A DNA stretch of 64,000 nt from Prunus persica (Eukaryota; Streptophyta; Magnoliopsida; Rosales; Rosaceae): assembly GCF_000346465.2 (NCBI RefSeq), contig NC_034010.1, positions 15,939,845 through 16,003,844 of the forward strand, read 5' to 3'. The notes under the pieces are model-generated. The model was given only the letters and a program-made list of their open reading frames with translations. It had not been told where the DNA came from and searched no databases. The position numbers were made by a program, and so were the translations under genes. Shown in pieces: positions 36,395 to 49,358 of this stretch (its first letter is position 1; each line of letters begins with the position of its first letter).

Positions 36395-38560
36395 CTATTA
36401 TCCGCTACCATGTTGCACTCACGATATACATGATGAATAGAACAACCCAGTGTTTGTTTATATAGTCTTGGCATCCCCACAACATAGCAGCAAGAGGGTG
36501 AAGGTCTTCCACATTTTTGTTAAGCATGTGTATCGCGATCGCTGAGTCAAATTCAAGCACAACTGCATTGCAACCTATATCCCAAGCAATTTTCAGTCCA
36601 AGATATAGAGGCTCCATAACTTAGCTTCCAAAAGACTTGTCCTACACCAAGATTAACAGCAAAGCCTCTCATCTACTGCCCAGAACTATCTCTTAGTACA
36701 CCCCCAGCAGCAATGCGTCCATCATCACCTTTTCTGCACCCGTCGGTATTTATTTTAATTGCTCCTTCATTTGGATATTGCCAAGAGAGCGCAACGAGAG
36801 AGCGGGTGGGTTTTCTAGTTTTTTCAATATTGGCCTGTGTCCAATTTGCAGCAGCCATAAGAATGACGTGTCTGGGGTTGTTAGGAAACACAAACCCATG
36901 ATAATAAAAAAAAAAAAAAAATTTGTTCCTCCATTTCCAAAGAAACCAACACATGAAAGCAAACATGGTTGACCACTCCATTCCATAAGCCAAAATTGTA
37001 TAGTTGTGTAAATTTTTTGCAACCCAAGTATGAAGATCAACAGCCTGTAGTAAACTCATATTCATAGGCATAAGGGACTGATGCCAAACTGAAATTGCCA
37101 CTGGGCAATTCGGTACAATATGAGCTGCATATTCTCTATTGGGGCACCACAAATATCACAATTGGCAGTCATGGTCGTCTTCCTTTTAACTCTTTAATCA
37201 TTTGTTAAGAGTTTATCTTGGTGCAGCAACCAAAGGAAATATTTAATTTTTGGGGGAGCCTTAATGTTCCATATAAAAGCCCAGCTAACATCCACACTCG
37301 ACGACTCCCGACAATTAGCCATATGTGCTGATTTAACACTAAAAAAGCCATTGGTAGTATGCTTCCAAATAGGAATATCTGGTTTACAACTTAATCCAGC
37401 AGGTACACAAGTAATATGACCTACCATCTCAAGTCGTAAATCTTCCTTTAGCTTTTCCAGGTCCCAAGTGAAATGAGACACAGTCATAAACTTTCAACTG
37501 TAATTTATCTTGAGGCACCCTCCCTAACCGACTTATCAATGGCCCATCACCAACCCAATTATCTGTCCAAAAGGAAGTGTGCAGCCCCTCTCACACTCTA
37601 ATTTTTATCCCTTTTTTCAAAATATCTGCACCATGTTCAATAGCATGCCATGTAGGAGAAGGATGCGAGTGCTTTGCCCTTTCATTGCAAATAATATTAG
37701 AAACATTACCTTGTAGGTATTTCTGAATTAGAGTATTTGACCAGAGGCTCTCCTTGTATTGCAATAATCTCCATCCCACCTTGGCCAACATAGATTGGTT
37801 CATAAGATTAGTTTGCTTATGACCAAGACCGCCTTTCTTCTTGCTTTTACAAACTGTGTCCCACTTCCCAAGGTGGGCCTTTGAAACATCATCACTACTC
37901 CCCAATAAAAAATTCCTATTTATTTTATCCAACTCTTCACAGGTACTAGTAGGGAGCCGAACAGTTTGCATAGTGTACAAAGGAATGGAAGCAGTCACTG
38001 ATTGAATTAAAGTTGCTCTGCCAGGCAATTTAAGCAACTTGCCTTTCCAAGCAGTAAGCTTTTGCTGCACTTTATCCACCACACTTCGATAAATAGCCTT
38101 AGTTAGTCTTGTATGAATTAATGGGACCCCCAGATATTTCCCAAGATTCGAAGTCAAATGAGATTTACAAATACTACTAATTTCTGCAACCAGACTATTT
38201 GAAACATTTATCAAGACATCTCTTCATCACTCTTGCCTGTCGCGTGCTAGCTTCAGTAAAAAGGAGTAAATCATTCACAAAACAAAGGTGGAAATCTGAG
38301 GACCAGTTTAGATGGGATAATTTCTCAAGACACAACACAAACAAATAAGGGGAGAGGGGGTCACCTTGTTTCCGTCCTCTTTCAGGAGCAAAGGAAGGAG
38401 TAGCTTCACCATTCAAATTTAATTGGAAGTGGACCGTGGTCACACATTGCATAATAATCTTGATTGTTGCCGCTGGGAGTTTGATTTCTCTAAGCACAAA
38501 TTCCAGAAAACCCCAGTTGACTTGTCATAAGCCTTAGAATATGCTAAGCTAAGTTTTTCT
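36395..38560 (-). pseudogene. LINE (L1-like) ORF2 remnant: reverse transcriptase, zf-RVT, RNase H
   Basis: On the minus strand, from about 38560 downward, come SKAYDK, the RT core with ERGRKQGDPLSPYLFVL, and a degenerate catalytic motif FVNDLLLF where FADD is usual. PLIHTRL and LPGRATLIQSV blocks, a zf-RVT region (about 37200-37400, with the KAPPKIKYFLWLL phrase) and an RNase H domain (INTDGCRKG, GGVLRDSSG, ending RECNMVADN near 36400) follow. Frameshifts occur near 38500, 38205 and 37160. The endonuclease and start of RT are missing, as in a 5'-truncated insertion, and no poly(A) tail or target duplication was found. It abuts CACTA motif DNA on one side and the U5 copy 1 upstream region on the other. 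Confidence 0.85.
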
Positions 38561-38612
38561 AAGTTGGCCGTTGAACTAATATATGAAAAGTCTTTGAGGT
38601 GTAGGAACTTTT

Positions 38613-38661
38613 GTTCCACATCGGCAGAAGGAGCAAGAACAAGTAGTTTCTCATTTATAAA
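38613..38661 (+). promoter_or_regulatory. snRNA promoter of U5 copy 1: USE and TATA box
   Basis: GTTCCACATCG at 38613-38623 matches the plant upstream sequence element RTCCCACATCG except at one position. TATAAA follows at about 38656, some 32 bp later, the spacing of RNA polymerase II-type plant snRNA genes. Confidence 0.72.
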
Positions 38662-38691
38662 ATAAAGTAGCTGATTCATTAATAACTTTCG

Positions 38692-38813
38692 GAGCCATGC
38701 GTCGAGCACAAAGCGAACTATTCTTTCGCCTTTTACTAAGCGAATACCATGTGCACGTCGCTTTAAACGGCATACGCCTATTTTTGAAAGGGCGCACCTC
38801 TGTGGGTGCCCTT
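38692..38813 (+). ncRNA. U5: U5 snRNA, copy 1 (variant, possibly inactive)
   Basis: The invariant U5 loop-1 sequence CGCCTTTTACTAA is present, along with an Sm-like site CTATTTTTGAAAG and a 3' hairpin (GGGCGCACCTCTGTGGGTGCCC). U5 snRNA positions exon ends in the spliceosome. Compared with copies 2-4, the right arm of the loop-1 stem reads AGCGAAT instead of AAAGAAT, so pairing with ATTCTTT is weakened. The ends are inferred from TATA distance and the 3' hairpin. The MULE is inserted 19 bp downstream. Confidence 0.78.
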
Positions 38814-38832
38814 ATAATTATAGTTTCAATTA

Positions 38833-39075
38833 GGGTTAATTACAGTTTAGTACCCTGTAGTTACAACCTTAAGGCATGTTAGTCCTTGTCTTTTCAATTT
38901 TTACAATCGCATACCCCGAGCTTGTAAATTTGTTACAATCCGATTCCACCATTAGGGTTTTTGTCAGTGGTAACGTTATTCTGGCACTGATGGGGCCCAC
39001 TTTTCCGCTAGTTTCAAAGTCCTTCCAAGGGCATTTTCGGACTTGGATTCCCGCCCTTACGCCCTCCAACCCTTG
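38833..39075 (+). repeat. Left terminal inverted repeat of the MULE
   Basis: It shares CAGTTTAGTACCCT, CTTAAGGCATGTTAGTC, GTAACAAATTT (complement), GGGCATTTTCGGACTTG and ACGCCCTCCAA blocks with the right end in inverse orientation. Confidence 0.85.
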
Positions 39076-39256
39076 TCTTCAGATTAAGCCCACGTGTCAT
39101 GAGCTGATTCGCTTGCAATTCAAAAATTTTTAAAATTTATATTTCAACTCGTCGTCCATATAGCTCCATAGGAACAAGAACCCTAAGTTCCCAAATTCTC
39201 TCACACCAAATATCTCCAAATCCTCAATTTTTCTTCGTCAAGTTAGGAAATCTAGA

Positions 39257-39696
39257 ATGAGTGAGATGCGTCGATGCTTTTGTGGTGGGTTTGATTGACT
39301 GGAAACCTCTTGGACCAAAGATAATCCAGGGAGAAGATTCTAGACATGCTGCTGCAAGGTAATTTCAGTAATTTCTTTGTTATTTGGGTGTAAGGGTTTC
39401 AAATTGTAAGAATTTTTGAATTGAGAGATTATTTAAGTTATTTACCTCATGTTGAGCAGAAAAGGTGTGGGTATTTCGACTGGTTCGATCCTCAAATGTG
39501 TGCCCGGTCAAAGATGATAATTCTTGGATTGTTGAAGAGGATATATAAGGCTAATGATGAACTGAAGAGGTCGTGCAGGAGAGAGAAGCTACTTTGGTTT
39601 TTGATTGTTATTGGTGTCCTTGTTGTTGTGCTCTCAGCAAATGCAACTCAACATAACGGTTCAAGTGGATCGAAGACAGTACTGGAACTTGCTTGA
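39257..39696 (+). pseudogene. zf-GRF protein with a C-terminal membrane segment, hitch-hiking in the MULE
   Basis: Two exons: 39257-39358 reads MSEMRRCFCGGFD, then after a TGA, LETSWTKDNPGRRF, then a TAG and CCCK. Exon 2, from about 39461, reads KRCGYFDWFDPQMCARSK and ends in a hydrophobic segment (FLIVIGVLVVVL). This is the CxCG...NPGRRF...CGYFxWxD signature of zf-GRF, a single-stranded nucleic-acid-binding zinc motif, in the plant form with a transmembrane tail. Two in-frame stops in exon 1 disable it. Its position between the terminal repeat and the transposase 3' end indicates it belongs to the element. Confidence 0.75.
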
Positions 39697-41649
39697 TGGT
39701 TTCAATTGCTTTTTGTGTACTGCAGGTTTTTGTAAGACTATGAATTGGTTGTAATGAAATGGGTTGTATGAAATTGGGTGTAATGAAATCGGTTGTATAA
39801 AACTGTCGGTTGTATGAAAGGGGAAATTGGAAATTCACCTTCCTTTTGCAAATTGGCATATCACATTCGTTTTGCAAATTTTCCAAAACGAGTGCATTGA
39901 CCTTAGCCTGCCAACAAAATAATTGATGATAAAAAAGAAGAGAAAGAAAGACAGAATGTCTTGATCTTAGCTTGCTAACAAAATAATAAGAGTGCATTAC
40001 ACCAAAAGAAGAGTGCATTACATGAAGCATTTCATACCCAAAAGGTAAAAACAAAATACAATTATACCAAAGGCAGACAAGAACTGTAATGTAGTTTCTC
40101 TTTGGCCAAAATACATTACCAAATATAATTCAGACCAAAGCCAGCCAACAACCACATATGTCTGTCCATAGAAAACCCTAATTGATCCTATACACCTTCC
40201 AATACAATTTGTCCATACAAAACACCTAGGCCAAAACACTTTCCAATACAGTCTGTCCATACAAAATCCCTAGGCTAAAACACTTTCCAATACAATTTGT
40301 CCATACAAAACCAATTGATCCTACACCCCAGTTTGTGATTCTTGGACAAACGCATAATTGCTGCATTTGGTGTTGTTGTGTTTAGTCCTTTTCCTCGCTT
40401 TAGTTGGATTGTTTGAATCTGCTGTAGACGTTGCTACATTTTCTGCTTTCTTTTTGTCTCTCTTTTCTTGAAAAAACAAACAAAGACAGAATGCTATCAC
40501 CTATTTCACAGAACCATCATTCCAACAAGCAAATACAATGTGTAAAGTGCAATTACCTTCAGTACGTCTCATTTGATTCTTCCTCTCCATCTCAGCATCA
40601 TAATTGTCAGGTTTGGAAGCTGGGATAGAACTTATAACAGCAGATTTAGCCATCTTTTTCTTTCCAGGTTGGTTTCTTTCATTTGGTGGCTTATGTCTAT
40701 GATATGTTACTGAATTATAACCCTTTTGGCCACATGTACCACATTTGAGAGAGTCTTGGTATCTTCCTGGCTTCTTCCCACCTATCTTGGTCTCTTTTTC
40801 ACTAGCCTCTTTCCTCTTAACCTTGGGTGGTCTGCCTGGTTGTCTATTGTACATAGGAGGTAAGATTTCAGGGAAATCTGTTCTTTCCCATAGGTCATTC
40901 CATTCACAGGTTGTATAATGTTCTCATATGCCTTTAGGAATGTCTCCTTCATGTAACACTTGTCTATATAAGTGTCAGGCCCATTCCCTCTCTTATGGTT
41001 AATAGCTAACACTGCATGACAGGACCCGCCTCGAATTTCTGGAAACCCGAGATGAATCCTCTGGAAATTCCGACATCACCCCGAGGACCCAGTCACTAAA
41101 ACTAAAGCCTCATTTCCCAAAAAGAATAAGGGCACGAGACTTTTTGCCGAAATTTTGGCAGAGTCTCCCCTGTAATTTGAACAATCCCTAAAATTTCAAC
41201 CTGCATAAGACGCATTTAATATCCACAACTGGCAGCATGCACAAGATAATTTTATGCAATTCACATAATCGGCCTTCGGCCCTCACAAAAATCGAAGCAA
41301 AACCAAACAACCCCACAAAAGCCTTAAGCCAAATATTGCCTTGCAAAACCAAACAACCCACAAAGGCCTTAAGCCAAATATTGCCTTCAGCAAGGCAATT
41401 AATAAACTCAAATATGAATTATGAATACCAAACACAACTTACATCATCTACCTTTAATTCCAACATACGAGGTTTTAACCTCCTAACACAATCACATATA
41501 TATCTGCGACTGCACCTAGTAACCTTAGGCTACCTACATACCCTCACTGAGGGATCAAGCCACACGTAGTTCTTTCCACTAAAACCCTTTACTGTAAATC
41601 ACAACTCACCAACCACAATCTTTAATTTATCTCCCTAATACTCACATAA

Positions 41650-42260
41650 TCTCCCCATCCACCGGAATATCCAAAGCCACGTATGGAGCCTGTCAACAAG
41701 CCGAAAAATCCTACGCCACGTGCGACCTAACCATCACATCACATAATCTCCCCATACACCGGAACTACCAATGTCACGTATGGGGTCTGTCAACATGCCG
41801 AAAAATTCTATGCCACGTGTAACCTCAACATAATATCACAATATCTCCCAATATGCTAAAACTACCAATGCCACGTATGGGCCTGTCCGCATGCCGAAAA
41901 ATCCTACGCCACGTGGGACCTCAACATAATATCACATAATCTCCCCATATGCCGGAACTACCAACGCTACGTATGGAGTCTATCAACACGCTGGAAAATC
42001 CTACGCCACATGTGACCTCAACATAATATCACAATATCTCCCCATACGCCGGAACTACCAACGCCACGTATGAGGCCTGTCCGCAAGCCGGAAAATCTTA
42101 CACCATATGAGACCTCAGCATAATATCACATAATCTCCCCATACTTCGGAACTACCAACGCCAAGTATGGGGTCTGTCAACATGCCGGAAAATCCTATGC
42201 CACGTGTGACCTCAACATAATATCACAATATCTCCCCATACGCCGAAACTACCAACGCCA
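41650..42260. repeat. Minisatellite of about 96 bp, seven units, inside copy C
   Basis: CTCCCCAT or CTCCCAAT unit starts recur at about 41650, 41746, 41842, 41940, 42036, 42134 and 42230, each with ACCAACGCCACGTATG- and CCTACGCCACGTG-like blocks. Same satellite as in copy A. Confidence 0.8.
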
Positions 42261-43439
42261 CATGGGACCTCATCATCACAGGATGGTACGTACGGTGTAA
42301 TCAAACCTCTTTATAATATAAATATATATATATATATATAAATATCCAAAGTTGCATAAACCTTAACCCCAATATAGCATCCGATAATCCCCAAATTCAA
42401 GACAAGAAATTAATATCCTAATCCTACATAATCAACAAAACTCAACAACGCTCAAGACCTGTCACTAGGGTCATTATAATCCTCCTATGAAGGTAAAACT
42501 ACCTCGGAAGACTCACGATCAATCAAGGATCAAACTACCCAAACTTGGTCAAACAGGCCCATGACCTTCATTTTGATCCAAAAGTTCCTATGGGTTCTAC
42601 AAGGTTTAGGATACACGTCCTGCAAGTTTGGTCCGGATCGGAAGGCGCACGATCGGACGGTTACTAGGAACCTAGCCCTAGGGTTGGTATTTTTGGAGTA
42701 TCCGGGACTCCGTTTTACGATCCGTCGAATCCCATACAATCCTAAGAATGTCTAGATTAACTTATTATAAATCTAAGACTATCCAACGGTTCAAACCTAT
42801 CGAACCCGGATAACGCACAATATGCGATATCCGTTTGAAACTCAAACGGTATCCAAATTAAAATCCGAGCACACCTACGAGCTCAAGACGACAAGGGGAT
42901 CGCATCGGGACACAATGCCTTTTTTCTACAGTGCCCACGAGCCACCACACGAGCCGGCAGTGTGTGGGTGTCCAAAGCGATTAGACATTGCCGAAAATTC
43001 TCAAAACCACAGCTCAAGGTTCCTACCTAGATATAACACCCTATTTGGAACCACTTTTGTTCTTGGGCCTACCCCAAAAACTAACCGGAAGTAGCCGAAA
43101 TCGCGATCCCAAAACCAGCCGAAGTCCAATTCGAAAATCAAGCTACCTACACTAGGAAATGATCGAATCCTACCTAACAGGTAGCTAGAGCATGAAAATC
43201 AAGCTACCTCATTCACCAAAATCGGTGGCCGGAGGAGGGAGAACGAAGTCGGAGAAGTTAGAGCAAAAACCGACAGCTTCTTCTCCATTTTTCGATGAAA
43301 TCACGACGGTTGGCGGCGGGGCCTGTCTGGGGTTGGAAGAGGACGGTGGCCCGATCATTTTCGTACTGGCCTCGTCGACATTGGTGGCCGGATGAGAGAA
43401 CGGTAGACCAAAATGTGGTCGGCTGTGCTGCTGTTGAGC

Positions 43440-43442
43440 GAG

Positions 43443-43494
<52 letters not shown>
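43440..43494. repeat. GA microsatellite in copy C
   Basis: Long GA run, positionally equivalent to those in copies A and E. Confidence 0.9.
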
Positions 43495-43502
<8 letters not shown>

Positions 43503-45528
43503 ATTTTTATCAAACCCTTTTTGCCAAAATTACGCTTATGCCACTGAGGGTATTTTGATCGTATCTCTCTCGTTACAACTTCCATTCTAGCCCACCATGT
43601 ATCTACGGACTCATTTCGCCGTGCTCTATGCAACAGTATAGTCGAAATTCCCAAATTCCTTTCAGGTCAAAAAGTCAACTTGAAACCTAATAAAATATTC
43701 TATAGGCAAAATGGTATTTTCTCTGAATAAATTAGTATTTACTAATTTATTTTGGACCGGGTCGTTACATGACATGCTTACATGGGACACCAAATAAATC
43801 CCAATTCATGCATTAGCAGGTCCTGTCATCCAAATCAACTATAAACTACCCACCAGTTGCAGTATCTACTTAGAACTTGGGTCCTCCAGACATAATAGCA
43901 ATGCAATCAGCAGCCTTTTTTTGCTGGTTTCAAGCTAGTTTTAAGAGCATTTTGCTGGTCTCTCTGGAGCTGGTTTCAAGCATTTGCAGTATCTACTTCA
44001 CCATCTAATGTTCTCAACACTTCCATTGCCCTTCTAAACTTTGGAACTGTGGTTGCAAATGCAGCCCTCCACATTGCATCCTTCAATATTTTTCCCTTGA
44101 ATACGAAACTGAAGTTTGTAGATAGGTGCCTTGCACAAAATCTGTGATCACAATTAGGCACGACTTCCTCAATAGGGTCCACCAAGCCTTTCTACTTATC
44201 ACTTATGAATGTAAACCCATATTGGTTTGCCAACTCAATATCCTTCACCAGCAGCTGCAAAAACTATATCCATGAATCCTTGGTTTCCATTTCCACTTGA
44301 GCATAAGCAATAACCCATGTCATATTATTGGCATCTAGACAAACAGCTGACAGCAACTAGCCTCCATAAGGACTCTTCAAATGGCACCCATCTAGTCCTA
44401 TTACAGGTCTGCATCTAGCCTTGAATCCCTCCTTACAGGCACCCAAGCAAATGTACATTATTTGGAACACAGGCCTCTGTAACAATGCATTGAAATCACA
44501 TTTGATTTGCACTGTTGTTCCAGGATTTGTGTTCCTCAATTCTGTAGCGTAGTCCCAGAGTCTAGCATATTGTGTAGTAATGGTACCTTCTAGGATTTTC
44601 AAAGCTTTATTCTTTGCCCTCCTAGCCTTGGACAATGATATTCCATTGTTAATGTTCCTCTGCATTGTTGCCTTTAAGGACACCACTAGTAGAGTGGGGT
44701 TTGTCTTCACCTTCTCCACAAATGTTTGAGCCAACCATGAAGATCTTATCCCTTTGTTTTCCCATCCCCTACCACATGTGTGTTTGGGATCCAGTCTCTT
44801 CACTTGTAGTGTGTCTTCATGTTGCATCTTGGATACATAAATCTCAAAAGAATAGTTCTCAGCTGCACAAATTGCCCTAATCCTATACTTCTCAGCCTTC
44901 ATCCAACATATTTCCCATCCTTCTTTTATTGAAATGGCCTTCAGAGCCTTTATGAAGCTAGAACTATCTGCAAACTACATGCCAACTTCAAACTCTACAG
45001 TTCCCATGTCACAAGAAGGATTAAACTCTGGGAATCTATGACTAGTGCTCTCCTCATCTTATTGTGGTCCTCCCCTAAGTTGCTGCTCATCATCACTTTT
45101 TGCAAACATGTCTTCATTATCCACAAAGTCTCCCACAATTGAAGGCTTTGGTACTAATTGCTCCACATTTGCTCCACCCCACTCACCATCTATGTCAACC
45201 TCATGTAAGAAGACTCCATCATCATCATCCTCATCAATACCGTATTCATTATCCACAAAGTCAGGGTCACTCTCATCATCAGTTTCTGAAGAATCGTTAG
45301 GATCATCAGCTTCTTGTTGAATTGAGAGGTTCCTCTTCCTAACAGATCTTCTTACTTCATTGATCTCAGTATCTACACACCCCTCATCAACAGCTGCCAC
45401 CTTTTCTTTGCCTTGGTAGTAGCTGAATTCATTGGATGTAGCTTTATCCAACTTATCATGTAGAACAATTGCTTTATCAAACTCTGGTAGCTCTTGAAGG
45501 ATAACACTTGGACTTCTCACATCATTAG

Positions 45529-48134
45529 TGTAATAACCCAAACCCAAATTAATATTTAATTAGTAATTTATTAAGAGGAAAGACCATTTTGCCCTTGGAA
45601 TAATTTAGTAAAGAAAATTTGACTTTTGATCGATAAGGAATTTGACAATTTCACATACACCGTTGCGTAGAGCATGACGAAACGAGTTCGTAGACACAAA
45701 GTGGACTCGAATCGGAGCTTTAACGAAGGAAATACGGTTAAAATACCCTGAAGGGCAAAACGGTAATTTGAAATAATCAGATTTTAAACCTCACTTCTCT
45801 CTCTTCTCTCTCAATTTTCTCTCTCTCTCTCTCTCTCTCTCTCCCGCGAGCGTGCGCCGCGACCACCGTCCCGTTCTTTTTCTTTAGCCACCGTCACCAC
45901 CACAGGCCGCCGTCGGTCACAAGATCGGACCCAAACGAACGGTAACCACCTCCTCTTCCCTTTCCGATCGTTCTCAGCCTGTGGAACAGCTGGTGCTGGC
46001 TGGAAACTGCAGAAATCCGATCGATTTTGACAGAAACTTCAACCTGCTCGTTCTCCCTCAATTCTTCTCCAACTTTGACGAGTAAGGTATGGATTTCTAC
46101 CTATTTTCCATGTTCTAGCTGATGGTTGGGTAGGATTGCATCGATTTTGACCGTAACTATCTCGGTTTTCGAATTGGAATTCGGCCAATTTTTGGCCACC
46201 GAGTTTGGCCTCTTCCGGTCAGTTTTTGGGGTAGGTCCAAGAATAAAAGTGGCTCCAAATATGTTGTTATACCTACGATAGGAGTTTGGAGCCGTGGTTG
46301 TGAGATTTTCCAGCGATGCGTAATCGCTTTGGACACCTAGTGCTGCCGGTGCGTTCGGCAACAAGTGGGCGAGGTTAGTGAAGTGACATTGTGTTTTGAT
46401 GAGATACTTAGGTTGTCACGAGCTCGTAGGAATTTGCTGATCTCAATTTGGATACCGTTTGAGCCTCGAACGGATTTTCCATATTGTGCGATTTCCAGGT
46501 TCAATACTGTGGAGCCGTTGGATCGTAATCAATTTTAGATATGTTACTCTAGACAATTCCAGAATCGTGTAGGATTCGACGGATCGTGAACCGGAGTCCC
46601 GAATACTCCGAAATCGTTAACCGTAGGGCTAGGGTTTAGAAATTATGCGATTGTACGATCGTGATCAATCCGACCGTCCGATCGAGACCAAACCCTCGGG
46701 ACATGTGTCCTAGATATCTAGAGGCTTCCGGATCATATTGTGAGGTCACGGACCCGTGGGGTCCCTGAGTCCCAAGATACTGCTAAACTATCCCAAGTGG
46801 AAGGAAAGCTTTTATGGGCATAGGAATAACTTTAATTTGACGCACGTACTTGTAGGAGCCGGGGGTCAGGGTTTTTAAATTAATACTATATGTATTAATA
46901 GAATATTTTGATCATTGAATCAGGCACCCGGGCACCAGTTGACCCACAGGAGGGATTTTCAAGAGGTCCAGCAAGCTCGGACTACCAGTGAGTGGACTCT
47001 TTGTTTTTATAAATGAATTTAAGCAGTTCAGTTTCAGTTACAATATTTGATCTTGAATAAATTTTATTCAAAGATTAGTGTTATAAGCTGTTTTATGCTT
47101 TTGAATATTTTATTTTGCATGCTGCAGAGTAGAATATCCTTTAAAGGATATAGGCAAAGAAATTTTAGTTAATTATCAGATAAATAGCAGCAGAATTTGA
47201 AAGGTTACCGAAACTTTATATTTTCTTAAACCACCTTGTACCCAGATATTAAATGTTGCCTTCAGATTATATTGGTTGCCTTCGGTTTAGTCAGCATGCT
47301 TGACAGTTGCCCCACGAGTTCTTTGGTACTCGAACTCATGTGGAGCAAGTAATGCGGATCAGGTGGACTACAGTTCCCTGAATCCTGCGAGTTGCGGCTC
47401 GGACTGACCTCGTGTCACTGAGACCTGCGATATGTGTCACCTAGGGTGATGCAAAGAATTGACGGATATAAGGAATTGACGAAAATAAAGGGTACACCTA
47501 GGTGGTAGTTTTAAACTATTTTCAATGCCTTAAGAAATTGATGTTGACCATGAGTATGCTTGGCTTATATACATGTATAATTATCTGAGTGCATTGATTT
47601 CAGTCATGAAGAGAATAATTAGTTTGTATAATTGTTTTTACAGTGGGGTTAGTATGTTCTTATGCTATTTTCTAAACTTTGTTTTTGGGTCCACTCACCC
47701 TTTTTATTGTTTTGTGCCCCAGGCAGTAGGCGTGCACAGGAATCCGCCACCGGGCCGTTTTCTACCTTCCGCGCTTTCCTTTCTGATGTAGGACTTTTGT
47801 TTTGTAAAAAGATTAACTCCTTTGTAAATTCTCAATAGTCGCTCTAATGTTTTGCCCTAGACTTAGAATGTAACTATTGGAATATATATATATATATATA
47901 TGTATGCTGGCAGTTGGTTGTATATATATACTTGTTTGGCAGGTGAAAATGTTTTGGTATTGAGCCAGTTACAAGGGAAACTCTACCAGTTTTTCGGTAG
48001 AAGTCAACCTTGTTATTTTATCGTGCTTTGCATAGAAGGGCAATTAGGTCATTTGTGCCCGACATCCGCCAGGTGTCGGACACGCACAGGGTTCGGCTCG
48101 GATTCCAAAGCGGAATTTAGATCGGGTCCTGTCA
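45529..48134 (+). mobile_element. TG...CA element, copy D
   Basis: It begins TGTAATAACCCAAACCC and ends ATCGGGTCCTGTCA, with the perfect duplication ATTAG (45524-45528 and 48135-48139). It is inserted in the linker of the MULE transposase. A CT-rich tract (about 45795-45845) follows an A/T stretch. GTGAGTGGAC (46988-46997) and GTCCACTCAC (47689-47698) form an exact inverted pair. Its interior resembles copy E in reverse, so D and E form a subfamily. No protein domain was found. Confidence 0.85.
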
Positions 48135-48539
48135 ATTAGCATAATGATATACTTGTGAAGAATAACGGCAATATGCATTAGAATCAGTCTGGCTATTCAG
48201 AACATCATCAAGGTTGTCTCCATGATCCATGTACATGTTAATCATCCTAACCTCAGGCACATTTTCATACATTTGAATAACTTCTGAGTCAAACTCCACC
48301 TATTTCAAATCACCCTCATCTTCAACCCTATACCAGTAATCAATCCTACCAATGTGCCCCAAATACACAGCCATGCAGTCTATTTTAGTTAAAGACATCT
48401 TGTCTTTATCCACATAATCAAAGTATGTAACAGTTCCATCCACATAGTACTTGTGTATCAGTCTTCCACCATGGTGCATTCGAATGCTAAATAAGCAATC
48501 ATCGTCTGCATATATAGATGATCCAACATTAGGCTACTG

Positions 48540-49179
48540 TTACACATTGCATGGATTTATAGACATACATAGAAATCACCAACTAAACAATTACTGCACA
48601 GAAAAATCCAAGCAAACGCTTTTACAATGCACTTTACTATACCACCGGGTTTAAATTATTAAACATAGTAAAGTCACTCTCCACACCAAAAGCCAAACAT
48701 CACATGGGTTACAATAGGACCACAGACCAACTTTCCATACATAAAGGACACTGACAACAACCAGAAAACCCCAAATATTCGAATTGGGAAACCCTTATCC
48801 CCACAACTGTGAACTCATAAGCCTAACCCAAAAAAAAACCCCATATTAAAACCCTGTTCCCCAAATATGCAAATTTTGAAACCATTTCCCCAAAAAATAG
48901 AACTCATAATCCTAAACCCCCAAATAAATCAATATTCAAACCCTAATCTCCAAATATTTGAACTTCGAAACCTTTATCTAGAAATAAAAAATTCAAATAA
49001 AACCTCTATCCCCACATACTGTAAACTGGGTCGTCCTCTCTAGGTGGTCGTGGATCCCAACTCATCATAGCCTTCTCTCAATCGGGTCTGCGTCGTTGTC
49101 TTCTTCTCCAGCGTATGACGGAAATCAAGTGGAAGATTTGCAAGTGTGTAAGATTTTTTGGTAATCTAGTGCTTAATTT
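48540..49179. other. MULE 5' flank of the transposase, no other gene seen
   Basis: AT-rich DNA with repeated AACCCTAATCCCCAAAT-like phrases (about 48770-49000), probably promoter and leader of the transposase gene read to the left. Confidence 0.4.
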
Positions 49180-49358
49180 GTTGACGCATTGGAGGGCGTG
49201 AGGGCGGGAGAAATGAAAAAATTCAAGTCCGAAAATGCCCTTGGAAGTCCGAAAATGCCCGTAAAAGTGGGTCCCATCAGTGCCAGATCAGCGAATAACG
49301 GTACCACTGACGGAAACCCTAACGGTGGAATTGGATTGTAACAAATTTCCAAACTTGG
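49180..49358 (-). repeat. Right terminal inverted repeat of the MULE, inner part
   Basis: Complementary to the inner part of 38833-39075 up to CAAATTTCC; the outer 83 bp continue at 53539-53621 beyond the solo LTR. Confidence 0.82.

Larger units (their letters stand above)
41017..43769 (-). mobile_element. TG...CA element, copy C
   Basis: It begins TGACAGGACCCGCC and ends CCGGGTCGTTACA, matching copy A. It is inserted inside the SWIM zinc-finger codons of the MULE transposase. No clean 5-bp duplication is visible (CTGCA left, TGACA right), probably through later mutation near the edges. It carries the same minisatellite as A, the shared GTTCTTGGGCCTACCCCAA block near 43060, and a GA tract at 43440-43494. 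Confidence 0.78.
40501..48517 (-). pseudogene. MURA-type MULE transposase, split by copies C and D
   Basis: Read on the minus strand with both insertions removed. A PB1-like N-terminus (about 48200-48515, DDDCLFSIRMHHGGRL and YYVDGTVTYFDYVD) leads into an acidic linker (45059-45528). The MuDR domain follows (44700-44990), then the DDE core with GLDGCHLKSPYGG and ISDK.KGL, then FCARHLSTNF. A SWIM finger (CMNWDLFGVPCKH) is broken after CKH and continues as AVLAINHKRGN beyond copy C. The end is GRPPKVKR with a degenerate CCHC knuckle (CGTCGQKGYNSVTY). Joining across D is in frame (YHYAN-DVRSPSV). Stops include TAG at 48300-48302 and one just after SPYGG; the knuckle has lost its His and last Cys. 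The enzyme would cut the element ends; this copy is dead. Confidence 0.85.

Noticed and set aside
41650..42260. CRISPR-like spaced repeats
   Set aside because: The units are about 96 bp, contiguous and diverged, with no constant repeat/unique spacer pattern, and lie in a eukaryotic retroelement.
48540..49179. Telomere-like AACCCTAATCCCC phrases
   Set aside because: Irregular, mixed with ATTTGAAC words; looks like a decayed A/C-rich leader repeat of the MULE.
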